Source of the DNA: Capillidium heterosporum
Lineage: Eukaryota > Entomophthoromycota > Entomophthoromycetes > Entomophthorales > Capillidiaceae
Assembly (NCBI GenBank): GCA_016630905.1
Contig: WBMQ01000004.1
Location: forward strand, 186,001 to 250,000
DNA length: 64,000 nucleotides
Direction of reading: 5' to 3'
The first letter of the stretch is position 1. Each line of letters begins with the position of its first letter. A program made the position numbers and the translations under genes. The notes beneath the pieces were generated by a model. That model ran no database searches. It saw only the letters and a list, made by a program, of their open reading frames with translations, and had not been told where the DNA came from. This document shows, in pieces, positions 48,492 through 61,419 of the stretch.

Positions 48492-48891
48492 TCGAAACCT
48501 GTTTTAATAAAGTGGATTAAAAGGGTATTTTATATATATCCTGTGACTTGATTACTCATAAAAGTTAGCTAGTTGTGTTGTTTAGTAGATATCTTTTTGC
48601 AACTTCGTAGCTTGCATTTTCTATACCTACTATGGCTCAATTTTTCAAAATATTTTATAACAAATCTATCACCTAGTACTTTTACTATATCTACATAACT
48701 TTACCTATCAGTTCAACTTACTTTAAATTAAAGTGGAATGGTATCAAGTATCTACCAAAAGAATATAAAATCCACAAATATAAATATACGTATCAAATCC
48801 AACCCAACATATATATAAATCTAAACATCCATTCCAAAAAAGTTAAAAAATTTATTAAATCACCCTTTAATTCCAAACTCCAATTTCGGCT
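48492..48891. other. Convergent 3' region
   Basis: AT-rich spacer between convergent PNP and zinc-finger genes; nothing else seen. Confidence 0.4.
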
Positions 48892-50962
48892 TTAATCATC
48901 CTCCCCTTCCTTATCATTGGTAGCCAAATCAAACTTATCCAAAAGGCTCAGATAGAAATCTTTGGCGTCTTCAGCCTTAGGTTGGTTCAATAGGTGGAAA
49001 CTGCCTTCTCCCTGGATAGATCGACTCTCCTTACTCTCCTTGTGGAAGTAGGCACAGGGGGAACGTGTACACTCCTCCTTAGATTTACACATGATGAAGC
49101 TGTGGAAGGTTTCCTGGTTGGTATGTAAATGTGCACACCGGGGCCCAATACAGGTGCCTTCCAAGCAGGGGGTAGGGAAGAAACAAGAGCCTTTAGCGAC
49201 TGTGAAGAAGCGCTTGAGGTGCAAATAGTTGCAATCCCATCGGTTGCAGTGCTCGTCGTACAAGCATTGCTGCCCCACATGCAGCTGGGATGGGTGCAGG
49301 TAGTAGCATCTTTTGTTCTCCAAGTTGAGACATCCATCAAGTTTGAGGCAGAGCTGGCTGGGGTGGTAGTACATGCACTCGGGCCGCGTACAATTGGGAA
49401 AGAAGGAGCAGCGGATCCTTGAAAAATCCTTCATCAAGTGTTTGAAGTTACTGGGCACTTGGCCGGGGAAGACGGCCGTTAATTTGGGCTGGGAGGTGTG
49501 GGGGAACTCGACCAGATAGTTAGTGTTGACGATATCCATTACCTTTTCTCCTTTGAAGAAGCCAGGAGGGTAGTTGCCCATCTGTCGGTACCGGTGGAAA
49601 GTTGGTGCTGTAGAGTTGGTAGAAGATGGGCAACAGGGCCGAGCTCTGGATAATGAGAGGGTGGAATGGGATGCTCTTGTAAAGCAAGGGATGCAGCTTA
49701 GGGCTAAATCGCGACGACGAACTACCTTGCGAACCTACGCTGTGGACACGGTCCCGGTGTAAGACTTTTCCATAGGGTGCTCGAACCGCCAATCCGTTGC
49801 CCTTGTTGATTGGTAACCCTGGCCTCGAATAGGGATGGCCAGGGGATCTAGCAAATTTGGAGGGTGTCCTCCCTGGAAAGTTACCTAGTCGGGCTGTTAT
49901 GGGAATCAACGGTTGGTTTCTTGCACTATGCATAGAGTCGTTGGAAGGGCTGTAGGTGACTTGCAAGTTAGGAATCTTAGGGCTGGTTGGGTTGGTATTA
50001 GATCCTAGTCGGTCAAAAACGCTTTTGAAAGATGTATCGTTTATCGCTTGAATAACCATGCTGGAAGATTCCTTTGTCGATTGAACGGTAGAATCTTCAG
50101 CATCTATAGAAAGCACGTTGGTAGTTTTGAAATTCTCTATTGGAGGTTCGGGCGAGCTAGCAGGTGCTTTGAGAATGTTAGTTTTGGGAAGTTTGGTCGC
50201 GGCCTTTATGGTCTTCAACGAGTAGCTTGATTTCGATTCATTTGGAATTTGCTTAGCGATTTTGCTATCCTCTGGAGAGATTTTCAATTCAAAATCCTTG
50301 ATAGGTATGGTTGTTGAATTCGCATTTCCTATCCTAGGCTGCTTTGTCGGGCTCGCTAAATTTTGGGAGTTACCTTCATGGCGTGATACACGAACTTGTG
50401 AATTGCTTCCGACGATAGAAATTTGCTTGTTGCTTGCACGTTCGCCCCGTAGCGGTGAAAGGTCCCTTGCAATTATATTTCTGTGTGGAGAAGAATTAGC
50501 ATTTCGAGAATTAAAATTCAAACTAGGTCGATTCGAAGTGATAGAGTACGCCCGTGGCTTGGAACTAGAGGAATTATCAGTTTGTGAGTAATTATTACGG
50601 CGTATGGAGGCATTCGATGAGTTGGGTGTAGAAGCGGAAATGCTCAACCGTCTATTGGATGAAGTTGTGGAACTCGAGTTCTCATTGACAGGTGAAGTAT
50701 CTATTGTTAGTCTGAGGTTACTGTTTTTGCTGTCAGCTAAACCGCTTTTTTCGTTGCTACCGAGCCTTGAAAAGATGCTGGGGGCACGGCTTTTATTGAG
50801 TATCGTTGGGGATGCTAGCTTCGGGCTTTTCTCCTCTTGGTTGCCGATACCCTTCATGACGAGACTAAAACTGCGACTGTTGAGATTAAATCTTGGCGAA
50901 TTTCTACCTGATGTTCCATTTCCGTTTTCCTGTTTGATATTCGCGATTGAATCTTTGGGCAT
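48892..50962 (-). CDS. Nab2/ZC3H14-type CCCH zinc-finger protein, with an internal frameshift
   Basis: Probable nuclear poly(A)-binding protein controlling mRNA tail length and export. Two overlapping frames look like one gene. The upstream part (50962 to about 49600) is a long disordered Ser/Asn/Pro-rich region holding two related motifs, FSRLGSNEK and FDRLGSNTN, then YKSIPFHPL...YQLYSTNF. The downstream part, ending at 48892, has five CCCH fingers of C-x5-C-x4-6-C-x3-H spacing (CSFFPNC..., CLKLDGC..., CLYDEHC..., CFFPTPC..., CKSKEEC...), the number found in ZC3H14. Removing one base in an AAA/TTT run near 49598-49600 joins STNF to HRYRQMGNYPPGFF. No splice pair was found that would do this. 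Total about 690 residues if joined. Confidence 0.75.
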
Positions 50963-51524
50963 TGTTGATGACTTGGTTAGAAAACAACAGACTTTAAATA
51001 TTTTTGCTCATTTTATAAAAGTATCAATAAGCATTCTAAAAACTTTATAAGTTTCAGTAGAAATTCTACACAATGGAATCTATATAAAGGGGTCATTGAT
51101 TGGTTGTTTATTTTAGTGATTGCACAAGACATAAAAGATGTATTTCTGGGGGCTTGGTGAGCATCATCTAAAGAGAGTAACAGGCGTCACCATGGTACCT
51201 TAGCCTTAGGTTTCCTAGGGATATACCTAGTCGGATGCTCCTTTACACCCACCCGACCTGGACTAAAAATATGTCGTAACATTATAGTGCCTAAGGCTAT
51301 CAAATCAGCACCAAGGGAAAGCAACCTTTGAACTACCTTATTCACTACTTTCCTCATTGACTAAGTTTCAAAGATTAACCGACATCCGTCCTAGAATGGC
51401 TACAATTGGTTTAGGTTCAGGGCGTTATGACGTTAAAATTTTCGACAAATTTGACCCGAGATAAATTCACACGAATCCTTTCGAAAAGTAGCCTGTCAAA
51501 CAATTTGTAGCAGGTAGACAAAAG
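50963..51524. other. Divergent intergenic region
   Basis: Between the zinc-finger and MCC beta genes. The part at about 51130-51400 is less AT-rich than typical spacer; it contains no long ORF and I could not match it to a known RNA gene. Confidence 0.4.
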
Positions 51525-53745
51525 ATGTTGCGAAAGTTTCTACGAATTTCGACTCCCTTGCAGAGGAGCTGCTTAAGCCAACTCAACCACACCGGACTCA
51601 AGCCCATATTCAGTGCGCCCCTTGCTAAGTTCCACAGCCATTCTGAACCAAATGTCATCCCCAATACGGTCGATATCAACTCCGAGGAGTTTAAGGAGAA
51701 TGCAAGACGTATGGATAGCTTGGTAGCCGACTTGGAGACGACTTGTGAAAAGATTTCACTAGGTAATAGCAAAGGCTTTTGTAGTTTTGACTTTTTTAAT
51801 TTGTAGGTGGTGGTGAAGTTGCTCGTCAACGTCACTTGAGTCCGTAATAAGCTATTGCCAAGAGACAGGTAAGTTTTTAGCTAGTATCCCTTTAACATTT
51901 TATTATAGAATCTCTCGTCTCTTGGATAATGGGTAAGTTGGTTTCATTTTCATTATAGCATCATTTAGCTATTTACTATATACACATATTTAAACTTGTG
52001 ATTAGTTCGCCCTTCCTTGAGTTATCTCCTCTCGCTGGACATCAGCTTTACGAAGACGAGGTTGCCGCAGGCAGTATAATTACCGGTATTGGTCGTGTTA
52101 GTGGGTAAGTCCATAGTATTTAGCACATTAATAACCAAACTATAGAGTTGAATGTATGATTGTTGCCAACGACCCAACTGTCAAGGTAAAGATGTTGACT
52201 AGGCTATTTTTAAACATGAATTATAGGGAGGTACCTACTACCCCATTACAGGTAAATACAACGATATAAATCGAGTTTAATAGCCGTTTATCTTCAATAT
52301 AGTGAAGAAGCATCTGCGTGCCCAGGAAATCGCTCGTGAAAACAGACTTCCTTGCATATACCTCGGTAAGGCTAGAAATGCTACAAATGTACTGACATTA
52401 TTTAGTCGATTCGGGAGGTGCCAACCTGCCTAGACAGGCCGACGTATTCCCAGATAAGGAGCACTTTGGTAGGATCTTCTTCAACCAGGTACATCACTTC
52501 TACTAGCTTTTTCTGATGCGTTTCAGGCTACCATGTCCGCTGCTGGAATCCCTCAAATTGCCGTAGTTATGGGTTCCTGTACGGCTGGTGGTGCCTATGT
52601 CCCAGCCATGGCTGACGAAAGTATTATTGTCCGGAAGCAGGGCACCATTTTCTTGGGAGGACCGCCTCTTGTCAAAGCCGCCACTGGTGAAGTCGTATCG
52701 GCCGAGGATCTCGGTGGTGCCGACCTACATTGTAACCTTATACAATTTGACTCGAAGTAACTGTTTGTAGGTCGCACCTCTGGTGTAACCGATCACTACG
52801 CTAAGGATGATGCGCACGCACTATCTATCGCTCGACGAGTCGTTACCACCTTGAACAACAAAAAGAACAACAACGTAAATGCACATGAATATCAATAAAC
52901 TAACTGGATTTAGCTCACCGTTACCGACGTCAAAGACCCCTTGTACTCGATCGAAGAGCTGGGTGGTATCGTTGGAGATAACCTGCGCAAACCTTTCGAC
53001 GTTAAGAATGTCATCTCCCGTATTGTTGATGGGTCTGAATTCAATGAATTCAAGGAGCTTTACGGAACCACTGTCGTAACCGGTACCTATCAATTAAAAA
53101 TATACACTCACATCACTAGGTTTCGCTCGTATCCACGGGTACCCCGTCGGTATCGTCGCCAACAACGGTGTCCTATTCGCTGAATCAGCTATGAAGGCAG
53201 GCCCACTTCATCCAGTTGTGCTCACAGCGCAATGTACCCCTAGTCTTCCTACAAAACATCACCGGGTTCATGGTCGGTTCATCGGCCGAAGCTGGAGGTA
53301 TCGCCAAGCATGGAGCCAAGATGGTAACTGCTGTAGCCTGCGCCCAAGTCCCAAGTTCACCGTCCTAATCGGCGGTAGTTTCGGGGCCGGTAACTACGGT
53401 ATGTGTGGACGTGCCTACTCACCCCGATTCCTATGGATGTGGCCTAACGCCAGAATTTCTGTTATGGGTGGTGAGCAGGCGGCCGGTGTATTAGCTCAAG
53501 TCAAACGTGACGCTATGGAGAAGAAAGGTCAGACTTGGAGCGCTGACGCCGAATCCAAGTTCAAGGCACCTATCCAGAGTCAGTATGAAGAGGAAGGTCA
53601 CCCCTACTTCTCTTCGGCTAGGTTGTGGGATGATGGTATCATCAAGCCAAGCGATACCCGCCGTGTGCTTGGACTGGGCTTGTCGGCTGCTTTGAACAAC
53701 CCTACCACTGCTGACCCCAAGACTTTCGGTGTGTTCCGTATGTAG
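51525..53745 (+). CDS. Methylcrotonoyl-CoA carboxylase beta subunit (carboxyltransferase), mitochondrial
   Basis: Carboxyltransferase half of 3-methylcrotonyl-CoA carboxylase (leucine breakdown). Twelve exons: 51525-51762, 51807-51868, 51909-51932, 52006-52104, 52146-52185, 52227-52251, 52303-52365, 52406-52488, 52527-52731, 52771-52874, 52914-53082, 53120-53745. An Arg/Ser-rich N-terminus ([15 protein letters not shown]) suits a mitochondrial presequence. Conserved blocks: [86 protein letters not shown]...[42 protein letters not shown]. Three indels break the frame: an extra C near 51842, an extra base near 53205, and a missing C near 53354 (the last two cancel). They look like sequence errors, since all conserved blocks survive. 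Confidence 0.9.
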
Positions 53746-54093
53746 ACAAATACTTTGAAATCCTGGGTTCCATCTATTTTATAAAGTATTGTTTATGCAG
53801 CTAACTCATATGCTTATGCTAAAACATACCCGTATTTTAAATTTATATATACTTTCAGGTTTATTAGTTTACTATGGCATTGAGGTCAATACAAAATTAT
53901 TGAAAGCCTATTGTTAGTATAAATGTTCATCAAATTTAAAGTCTTTCATCCAAATGTACAAATATGGTGCTATACAACACAATTAATTTCCAAATATAAA
54001 AGCTATTCCAAAATAGAATATAGACCAATTACATATGATCCATATTATTTTGAAGTTTATTTAAAAATACCGCATCTAATGCCTAACCTTCAA
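53746..54093. other. Convergent 3' region between MCC beta and anthranilate synthase
   Basis: AT-rich, no gene seen. Confidence 0.4.
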
Positions 54094-55744
54094 CTAGGAA
54101 CTATTCTTCTCATTGATCTGAGCGTAGTACTTGGCAGCCGCCTTCAAAGTAGCGACATTAGATCCCAATTTAGCAACAGTCTCGTTGTACTCATCAGTAG
54201 GATCGGAGTCGTTGACGATACCTCCACCAGCTTGTAAGTAGGCGTAGCCATCCTTGAACAGCATGGTACGGATGGAAATACAGGTATCTAAGCATCCCGA
54301 GTAGTCAAAGTGTCCAACACTGCCGGCGTACACGCCTCGCTTCTCCTTTTCAAGATCCATAATGAGTTCCAAAGCACGGACCTTAGGAGCACCCGAAACA
54401 GTACCAGCTGGGAAGACGGAGCGGAAGGCATCGAATCTTGTCTGGTCGGGACGTAACGTACCACTGACGTTGGAGACAATATGCATGACGTGGCTGTACC
54501 GTTCAATGTGCATGAGAGAGTCGACTTTAACGGTTTCTGGTTGACAAACTCGGTTGATGTCGTTGCGACCTAGGTCAACCAGCATGACGTGCTCCGAAGT
54601 CTCCTTGATATCACCCAGCAGCTCCTTTTCCAAAGCTAAATCTTCAGCCTTGTCACGGCCACGACGGCGCGTACCGGCAATGGGATGGGTGTACACTTTG
54701 CGGTGTTTGTCGACGCGAACTAACATCTCAGGTGACGCTCCAACTACTTGGAAATCCTGGCAGTCTAGATAGAAGAGATAGGGGGCTGGGTTGACGGTAC
54801 GCAAGTAACGGTAGACGTTGAAGGGGTGCAGACTCGTCTTGTGGGTTAGCCTCTGAGAGGGCACAGCTTGGATAATTTCCCCCAGCTTGATGTTGGCCTT
54901 GAGCTCCTTTACAAAATTCTCGTAGCCTTCCTTACCGACGTTTGATACAAAATCCTCATCTATGTCTATAATTTCCGGTTGCTGGGGTAAGGGGATCTCA
55001 CCGGTCTTGTTGAGGATGGCTACTATTTCGTCAATCTTAAGGTTGGCTGCTTGGTAGGCTTTGTCAACGTTCTCTTTGCTGCTTAGATCCCCTTTGACGT
55101 GGCTGACTACTTTAATCAGCTGGTAAAGGTGGTCAAAGATAACTAAAGTGTCGCAGAACATATGGATACTTTCGGGTATCTTTATAGGGTCGGCTAGTTC
55201 GCGAGCTACCCTAGGTTCAAAGTATTTGACGCAGTCGAACGAAATATAACCAACAGCACCACCTAATAAATTAGTAAATATGGCTAGAGCAAATAAAAGT
55301 ACCGGTGAATTCAGGTAGGTTGGGAACTTTGACGAATTTGGTATCCTTCAAATAATTCTCAATGGCAATTAAAGGATCTCCCTGAACTTCATGCTCTGGT
55401 CCTGACTTTATTATATGGTAGGGATCTTCAAATATGTTTAGAAAAAAGTAATATAATAAAGCTTACCGACGCCTACAAAGGAATACCTCCCAATCGATTC
55501 GTTACCACAAGCCGATTCAAATAAGAAGGAATAGTTGTTGCCATCCGGTCGTTTCTTGAAAGCATCCGTTAGCTTCAAGTAAGCCGAAGTTGGAGTCAGT
55601 AAGTCGGCAAACAAGTCGCGGTATAGAGGTATGACATTGCAACCCTCGTTCTCTTCCACCAACTTGTAGATCTCTGGTAAGCTTGGGATTGTCTCGTTCT
55701 ACAACATAAATTAAAACAAATAGCATATAAAAACGTACCTTCAT
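54094..55744 (-). CDS. TRP2: Anthranilate synthase component I (TRP2/TrpE type)
   Basis: First step of tryptophan synthesis: chorismate to anthranilate, using ammonia from the glutamine amidotransferase partner. Intact, 509 residues in four exons: 55739-55744 (ATG AAG only), 55467-55698, 55303-55425 and 54094-55262, in phase throughout. The N-terminal regulatory domain keeps the tryptophan feedback region ([19 protein letters not shown] and NPAPYLFYL). The chorismate-binding domain shows [74 protein letters not shown] and [17 protein letters not shown]. Length is normal for fungal TRP2; it is not fused to an amidotransferase. The two-codon first exon is unusual and forces the start. Confidence 0.95.
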
Positions 55745-56636
55745 TGTCAGTTGTAAATTCTTAAAACAGTAGAGTTGGTCCTACGCGACAGTCCTTTATT
55801 TATACGTCTTGCTTTGTAAGATGAGTTCTTGAGGACGGCACTAATCGGGATTTAACGATTAGCACGAATTTGATCAAATGACGTACAAAGAGTAAGAAGG
55901 ATAAGTTCTAGGCTAGTGACTCATTCCCTTACATTTTTACCCATTTCAGAAAAGGAATTATGAAGCTGGGATAAAGCAACAAAAGCAGCGTGTATATCAT
56001 AGGACTTAGTGGTACCTTCATACTTGTGAGCTTCTGTGAACCAAGTGACTACAATCCATAGTATGCCTTTGATGCTATACCTCATTAAATACATTTACTA
56101 TAAAGCATTGCCTACTAATTAACCAATACACTACTCATCACTTGGATCAATATGGTTTGTTATTTTCACATTGTTATAGCTAAAGCTTCATTTAAGACAG
56201 CTACTTTCTTAATTTGAAGTCGAGCACAGATCTAAATTTATGACAGTTTTCTATTTAAACTTTTAATTATTCTTGAAGTGACATCACTGTATTCAGCACT
56301 TCAAAGTATCCTGTCCTTTCCAATAGAAATTAAACCTCCAACCCATTTAACAATCTGTCTATATAGCTATTGCGCTATTATCCATCAAGCATCTTATTTT
56401 AGTAAGCCTTGGTTTAGCTTTTGTCCGCTTCATCATGAATTCTAACTTAAATCTAATATACAATTATCAAAAATAAGCCCTATTCTATCAAGTATGGTCG
56501 AATACATTGTATCTAAAAATGTCCAAATTAAACTACTTCAAAAGCCAACTTACTGTAAACTAAAATGAAATTTACAGCTTTACATAGTATCATAGTATAG
56601 AATTAGTTTATTAATAAAACGCCATCCAATCTACCT
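55745..56636. other. Intergenic region between TRP2 and NAP1
   Basis: About 0.9 kb; AT-rich. No gene seen. Confidence 0.45.
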
Positions 56637-58069
56637 CTACTGCTGCTTGCACTCGGGGGCATCTTCGATCTTAGTAGTAACCTTTTAAAGCAAATTTAGT
56701 CAAAATAGAACTGTAAAGGATAAGTGAAAGGAAAAGGTGAATTTTGGCTTTATTGAACTAATATTTGATAGTAATAGCTAGTAGACTTTTAAATAGGCCA
56801 AGTGCTACCGATGTAGATCTATCAACTAGTCCTACTAAACCATAAAATGTAAATACAAACTATAAAAGACTCAAGTTACCTCGTCATCCTCATCGATCTC
56901 CTCAATACGACCCTCTTCATCACTGGACATGTCTTCGAACTCTTCGTCGTACTAGCAAGCAAAGTCAGTAAATAAAGTAATAATGCAGTTCTTACGTCTT
57001 CATGGTCAAAGTCCAAACCCTCGTAGTCCAAAGCCTTACCGGTGTACCAGTCGACGGCATGTAGGACGATCTTCTCCTTGATCTCGTCACCCAACTCCAT
57101 CTCCTCGTTGATCTGCTCATGCTCGTGGTCGTGCTCCTCATCGTCAATGCAGTTGTGGTCGTGGTCGTGGCCCTTGTTGGTGAAGAAGTTGAAGAAGGAT
57201 TCAGCGGGCTCCGTCTTTTGAACAACGCGGGTCTCCTTGGAGTCCTTGTGGCGCTGCTTGCGCGACTTGACGGCAACAGTCAAGTTCTTGCCCTCCTTCC
57301 ACTCAATGGGGCTGCCTTCGCTGCGCTCGACCATGATGAGGCCGTTGGGCTCAGTGAAGGTGAAGTAGAAGGTCTTGGTAAGTTCCGAGTTGGTGAAGAA
57401 CTCGTTCTCGCTGAACTCAAAGATGAGCTTGTAGCCAGATGGGTCTACCAGGTACTCGGTGCGGATGTTGGTGAGGTAGTTGAGGGCTTCCTCATCACGG
57501 TCGGTGATCAACTCAGCGATAGTCAAGTTGTTCTTGAAGCAGGATAACCAGAACTCGGGGATACCTGTAGTTTGAAAAGTAAGTAAATCAAGGCTGATGT
57601 AGTGGCATTACCTTTGATGACCTTGTCATCGGGCTTGGGACCAACCTTGGTGATTTCCTAATATAGTTAGTATAGAATAGCTAGATAACTTTACGGCTTC
57701 CTCTTCGTCAGCAAGCTCCTTTCCTTTGGCAACCTCCTCAGAAGAAGGTTCGGTGGCACCGGCAATGATGGCCTTACGCTTCTCGTGCAACTTTTCGTAC
57801 AAGGCGTTGTATTTGATCTCCAAGGCTAAAACTTCCTGGTTGTACTCCTTTTCCAACTCATGCTGCTCAGCCTACAACGGATTAGCATAAAAGATTTGAA
57901 ATTAATTTACCTGGATCGACTTGAGACCGTAGATGCGGGTAGCGATGGATTCGGGCAGAGTATCGTAGAAGGACTCGTTTTGGAATTGGTCAGGGATAGC
58001 TCCGAACTTGTTGGCTTCAAAAGGCGTTAGGTATGTTTATAAAAATTGCTTACTGATTTCAGCAGACAT
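56637..58069 (-). CDS. Nucleosome assembly protein 1 family histone chaperone
   Basis: Shuttles and deposits H2A-H2B. Intact, 342 residues in seven exons: 58054-58069, 57911-58014, 57695-57871, 57612-57657, 56996-57564, 56880-56951 and 56637-56681. Visible: long helix LALEIKYNALYEKLHEKR, GIPEFWLSC, LITDRDEEALNYLTNIR, YKLIFEFSENEFFTN, SFFNFF, EIKEKIVLHAVDWYTG, then an acidic tail (EEFEDMSSDEEGRIEEIDED). The last 15 codons sit on a separate exon behind the longest intron of the window (about 198 nt) and end CKQQ, the prenylation-type C-terminus also found in animal NAP1L1. An unusual His/Asp/Glu-rich insert (GHDHDHNCIDDEEHDHEHEQ) replaces the plain acidic loop after SFFNFF. Identity is secure. 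Confidence 0.94.
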
Positions 58070-61000
58070 ATCGATGTAGTTTCTAAGCTAAAGGTTAGTA
58101 CCAACAGAAGTGTAAAGCAATACTTTATAAAATGGGATATTTAAAGTTAAAAAACAAGGATCCGTTATCGAAAATTTTTGTTTAAATAGGTGGGAATTTC
58201 GATAAATTTAAGGGTGGTTTATGTATAAAGTACATCCTCATCACCAGGGTTGATTTGTTACTGAGCCTGAAGTAAATTTTTGTTCCCCAACTCCAAAAGT
58301 TTGTAGATTATTGGAGCGAATAAACTATATACTTGCTTGATTGGATAGAATTTGCAGCCAACTCCCAAGTTGGCTGGGATTCTAATTTTCCGTAAAATGG
58401 AATGCAAAGATGGGTCCCTTATTCTGATAAGATAGAGATTAGGTAAGACGTAACAGGTACAGAAGTTCGTAAAGCCGCATACCAAGGATTTATCTCAACA
58501 TTCCTACCAGGATTACAAATATATTTTCACAGCTCTATCACCATTATTTACAGACCTAACTTCCAAACTCAAATGTACTTGGAAATATCGATCAGTATGT
58601 TAATTTTGCCGCCTCTCAGCTTCAAAAACTAAGGACACAAGTCGAAGCTACAGCCTCTCGTAACTAATTACTGCCTATAGAAAGGAGACTTTAACACTGT
58701 AGTGATCAGTGCTCTGAACTCTTGAACTGATTACCACAAATGTCAAACTGAGATAGACATATTATATGTTTTATCCAGATAGTATTTAAGAATGACTCTA
58801 TCAATATAATGGGGATAGGTTGCTTAAGGCTGTCAATGATAAGGAGTTTAATGGCATCTACTTTAATGGAAGTGAAATGCTCCTAATTCCTAATAGGTTT
58901 CTAGAAACCCTAGGTCTAGTTACTTAAGGTCAACAAAGTCCAAACGAAATTTGCATCTATTTGCTCCACAATTTTCTCGGTTCTTTACAGATGCTATACG
59001 ATGATGTTACAATAGCTGTCACTAAATCACGTACCAAAGGCGTTTCCACCGCGTAGACTTTGTTCACTTTTAACCTATTATCAAAAAATGTGTTGGCAGC
59101 AGTGAGCTCTGTGTATGTACAGGAGTGGCCATGAAAACTACGCAAAGTAATTGGAAGCTATGGCTGTTGCTTTACTTTTGATTTAAATAAAATGATATGT
59201 GAGTTTTGTTGGTTTTTATATTCATACTATATCAACAACTATATATAAAATGGGATAGGATTACAACTGCTAATACTGTAATCCTAATATTATGTTTGAA
59301 AATTCATATAGTCGTTGGTATAGACCAAAAGCCTTCATGTATAAGAATATTGAAAGCTACGGTTCGATGTAAATTTTTCAACCATATAACTTGGTATATA
59401 TATAAGTTCAACAACATAGGTCTCACTAAAAGTGAGTTATAAAGGTTTACCAACATTTTCTATATGCGATTTTATTAAAGAGAAAAGAGTTGTTTACTTC
59501 CATCAATTAGAATTGATACAAGATCTAAACCACACTAATATATAGGGTACTAGCAATAGTGCAAGGCATTATCCAACATATTAATGTATATGATAAAGGT
59601 TACAGAGTACTAGGATATCGATTATATACTTTCCTTAAAGTTTTTAGTTTAAAAGACAAAAGCCTTAAGTAGATACCTTCATACAATTGCAATCTTTAGG
59701 ATTTGACTACCCTAGTTCATATAAAAAATGTAGGTTTCTATTCAAGTACTATGGAATTACAAGAAGACACCCTGTTGCCTACTGCAAATATCTTTAACTC
59801 ATTTTATCAAATATACATTTATTGATCAAAAATTATAATCCTAAATCGACATGCAAATCACATCAGCTGATTAGAATAGTAAATATCCCTAGCTTTTCAT
59901 TTATATATAGGAAGCAATATTCTCTCTTTGACATCATTGCAAAAGTCTATTTCAATGAATTTATACAAATGTTGGATGCAGTGTCCTATCTAAGCTATAT
60001 TTTGGTAGATTTAGTGTTGAAAGTTTAGCAATATATTGAAAAACTTTAGCAATTGTTGCCAAGTGAGCTAAGCTCAAAAATATATTAAATACTATTTTCC
60101 AACTGTTGGTTTTGTATACATTCTACTTTTAGAATTGTAGAGTTGATAGTTTTGGGCGTAGTACTCTTATTTGAAGCTCACTACATTAGAGCAAAGGCTG
60201 CATTTACCCCATTTCAATTGTAGGCTGGCTGAAGAATTCTACATCCCATTAGAATGTCGTTAACCCATTCATGGCAAAGTCATTCCTATTTCGAGACAAT
60301 GTACTGAAGCTAACTTCACAGACTAGGTCCAGCGTCCTTGTTTGGTTAAATTTTGCCAGCAGGTACGTAAGATCCAAAGTTTTGATAACCTAGGCTTCCA
60401 ATCAAACTAAGTCAACTTGCTATATAGCTTTTATCAAATAAAGGTTTTGGTCCGATAAAATTTGAGATTATTACTTATTGTTGAATTTAAATCGAAATCT
60501 AAAAGGTATACACTATCATCAACAATATTGCTTATGGAAGGTTAAAAAGAGTAGTAAAGCCGTAGCAAGTTAGCTATATAAATAGTTGTCTAAAGTCAGC
60601 TTTTGAATTATATTAACAGCGATGCAACTTTTGATTTCACGCAAGAATCTTGTATTTCCTACTGGTCTGTACCTTTCACTGATTCAGCTATAGACACATT
60701 TTTATTAAGCTTAAATTTAATTTTGCTACAAGTAACTTAGTTATCAACAATTTAAGCACCCAGCCTCAATCTCTAGTAGTTGCAGCTCAGATGTAGGCTA
60801 AAGTAGCAAACTCACTAACCTAAATCCCTACTATTATTAACAAGTACCATTTTCAAGCGTAATGAAAAAGACAGTGTCATTATTGTTTTCAAAAGGAGCT
60901 GGAGCAGCTGGTGATCCAGTTGGTCATATAGGAGGTTGGCTAAAAGTGGTGGCTTGGACAGAGATTTATAGCATAAGGCAACAGTAAAAGTTGAGACATA

Positions 61001-61176
61001 GTAGGTAGTTGAAATATAAAAGAAACTATATATAAAACAAAGACTATAAGCTTTTTGTAAGGTGGTAGAACAATAGAAAGTATAGAATTTAGGTATGTTG
61101 TTGTTGGACTGGAGCTTTACAATAGTAGTAGGATGGATGCTTATATTTCTAGGAAACATTCACCAAGAACGCTTAC

Positions 61177-61223
61177 CAGTAGGGGTTAACCAGGATGCCA
61201 CAGTAGCCAGTACTCCATAAAGG
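61177..61223 (-). pseudogene. Exon-like relic, left copy of inverted pair
   Basis: In the minus direction this 47-nt block is bounded by an acceptor-like TTTTAGTAG and a donor GTAAGC, and encodes LYGVLATVASWLTPT in its open frame. It matches 61373-61419 at 42 of 47 positions (counted by hand). Looks like one hydrophobic exon of an otherwise lost membrane-protein gene. Confidence 0.4.
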
Positions 61224-61372
61224 CTACTAAAATACAATTTATAATCAGTGAATTTGACTACATTCCTTAACCTCATGGTTACGATCGGAGTATTCCTGTC
61301 CGCTCAACGTCTCTGGATCAGGCTCCAGGCACGAGTTTCCTCCTTGTATAGCCTTATTGTCAACTTCTTTAG

Positions 61373-61419
61373 CCTTTATAGAGTACTGGTTACCGTGACA
61401 TTCTGGTTAACCCCTACTG
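61373..61419 (+). pseudogene. Exon-like relic, right copy of inverted pair
   Basis: Bounded by CTTCTTTAG and GTAAGC; encodes LYRVLVTVTFWLTPT. Similarity to the left copy runs on into the intron side of the donor for about 15-20 bases. Could be a live exon of an unrecognised gene, but no flanking exons were found. Confidence 0.4.

Noticed and set aside
50048-51050. Long Leu-rich + strand frames over the zinc-finger gene
   Set aside because: Antisense shadows of the Ser-rich coding region on the minus strand.
51060-51420. Possible structured RNA gene in a less AT-rich spacer
   Set aside because: I could not find hallmark motifs of snRNA, RNase P/MRP, SRP RNA or tRNA.
60815-61159. 114-codon minus-strand open frame next to the inverted exon pair
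   Set aside because: It reads through the GTAAGC donor of the left exon relic in another context and has no conserved composition; unlikely to be a protein.
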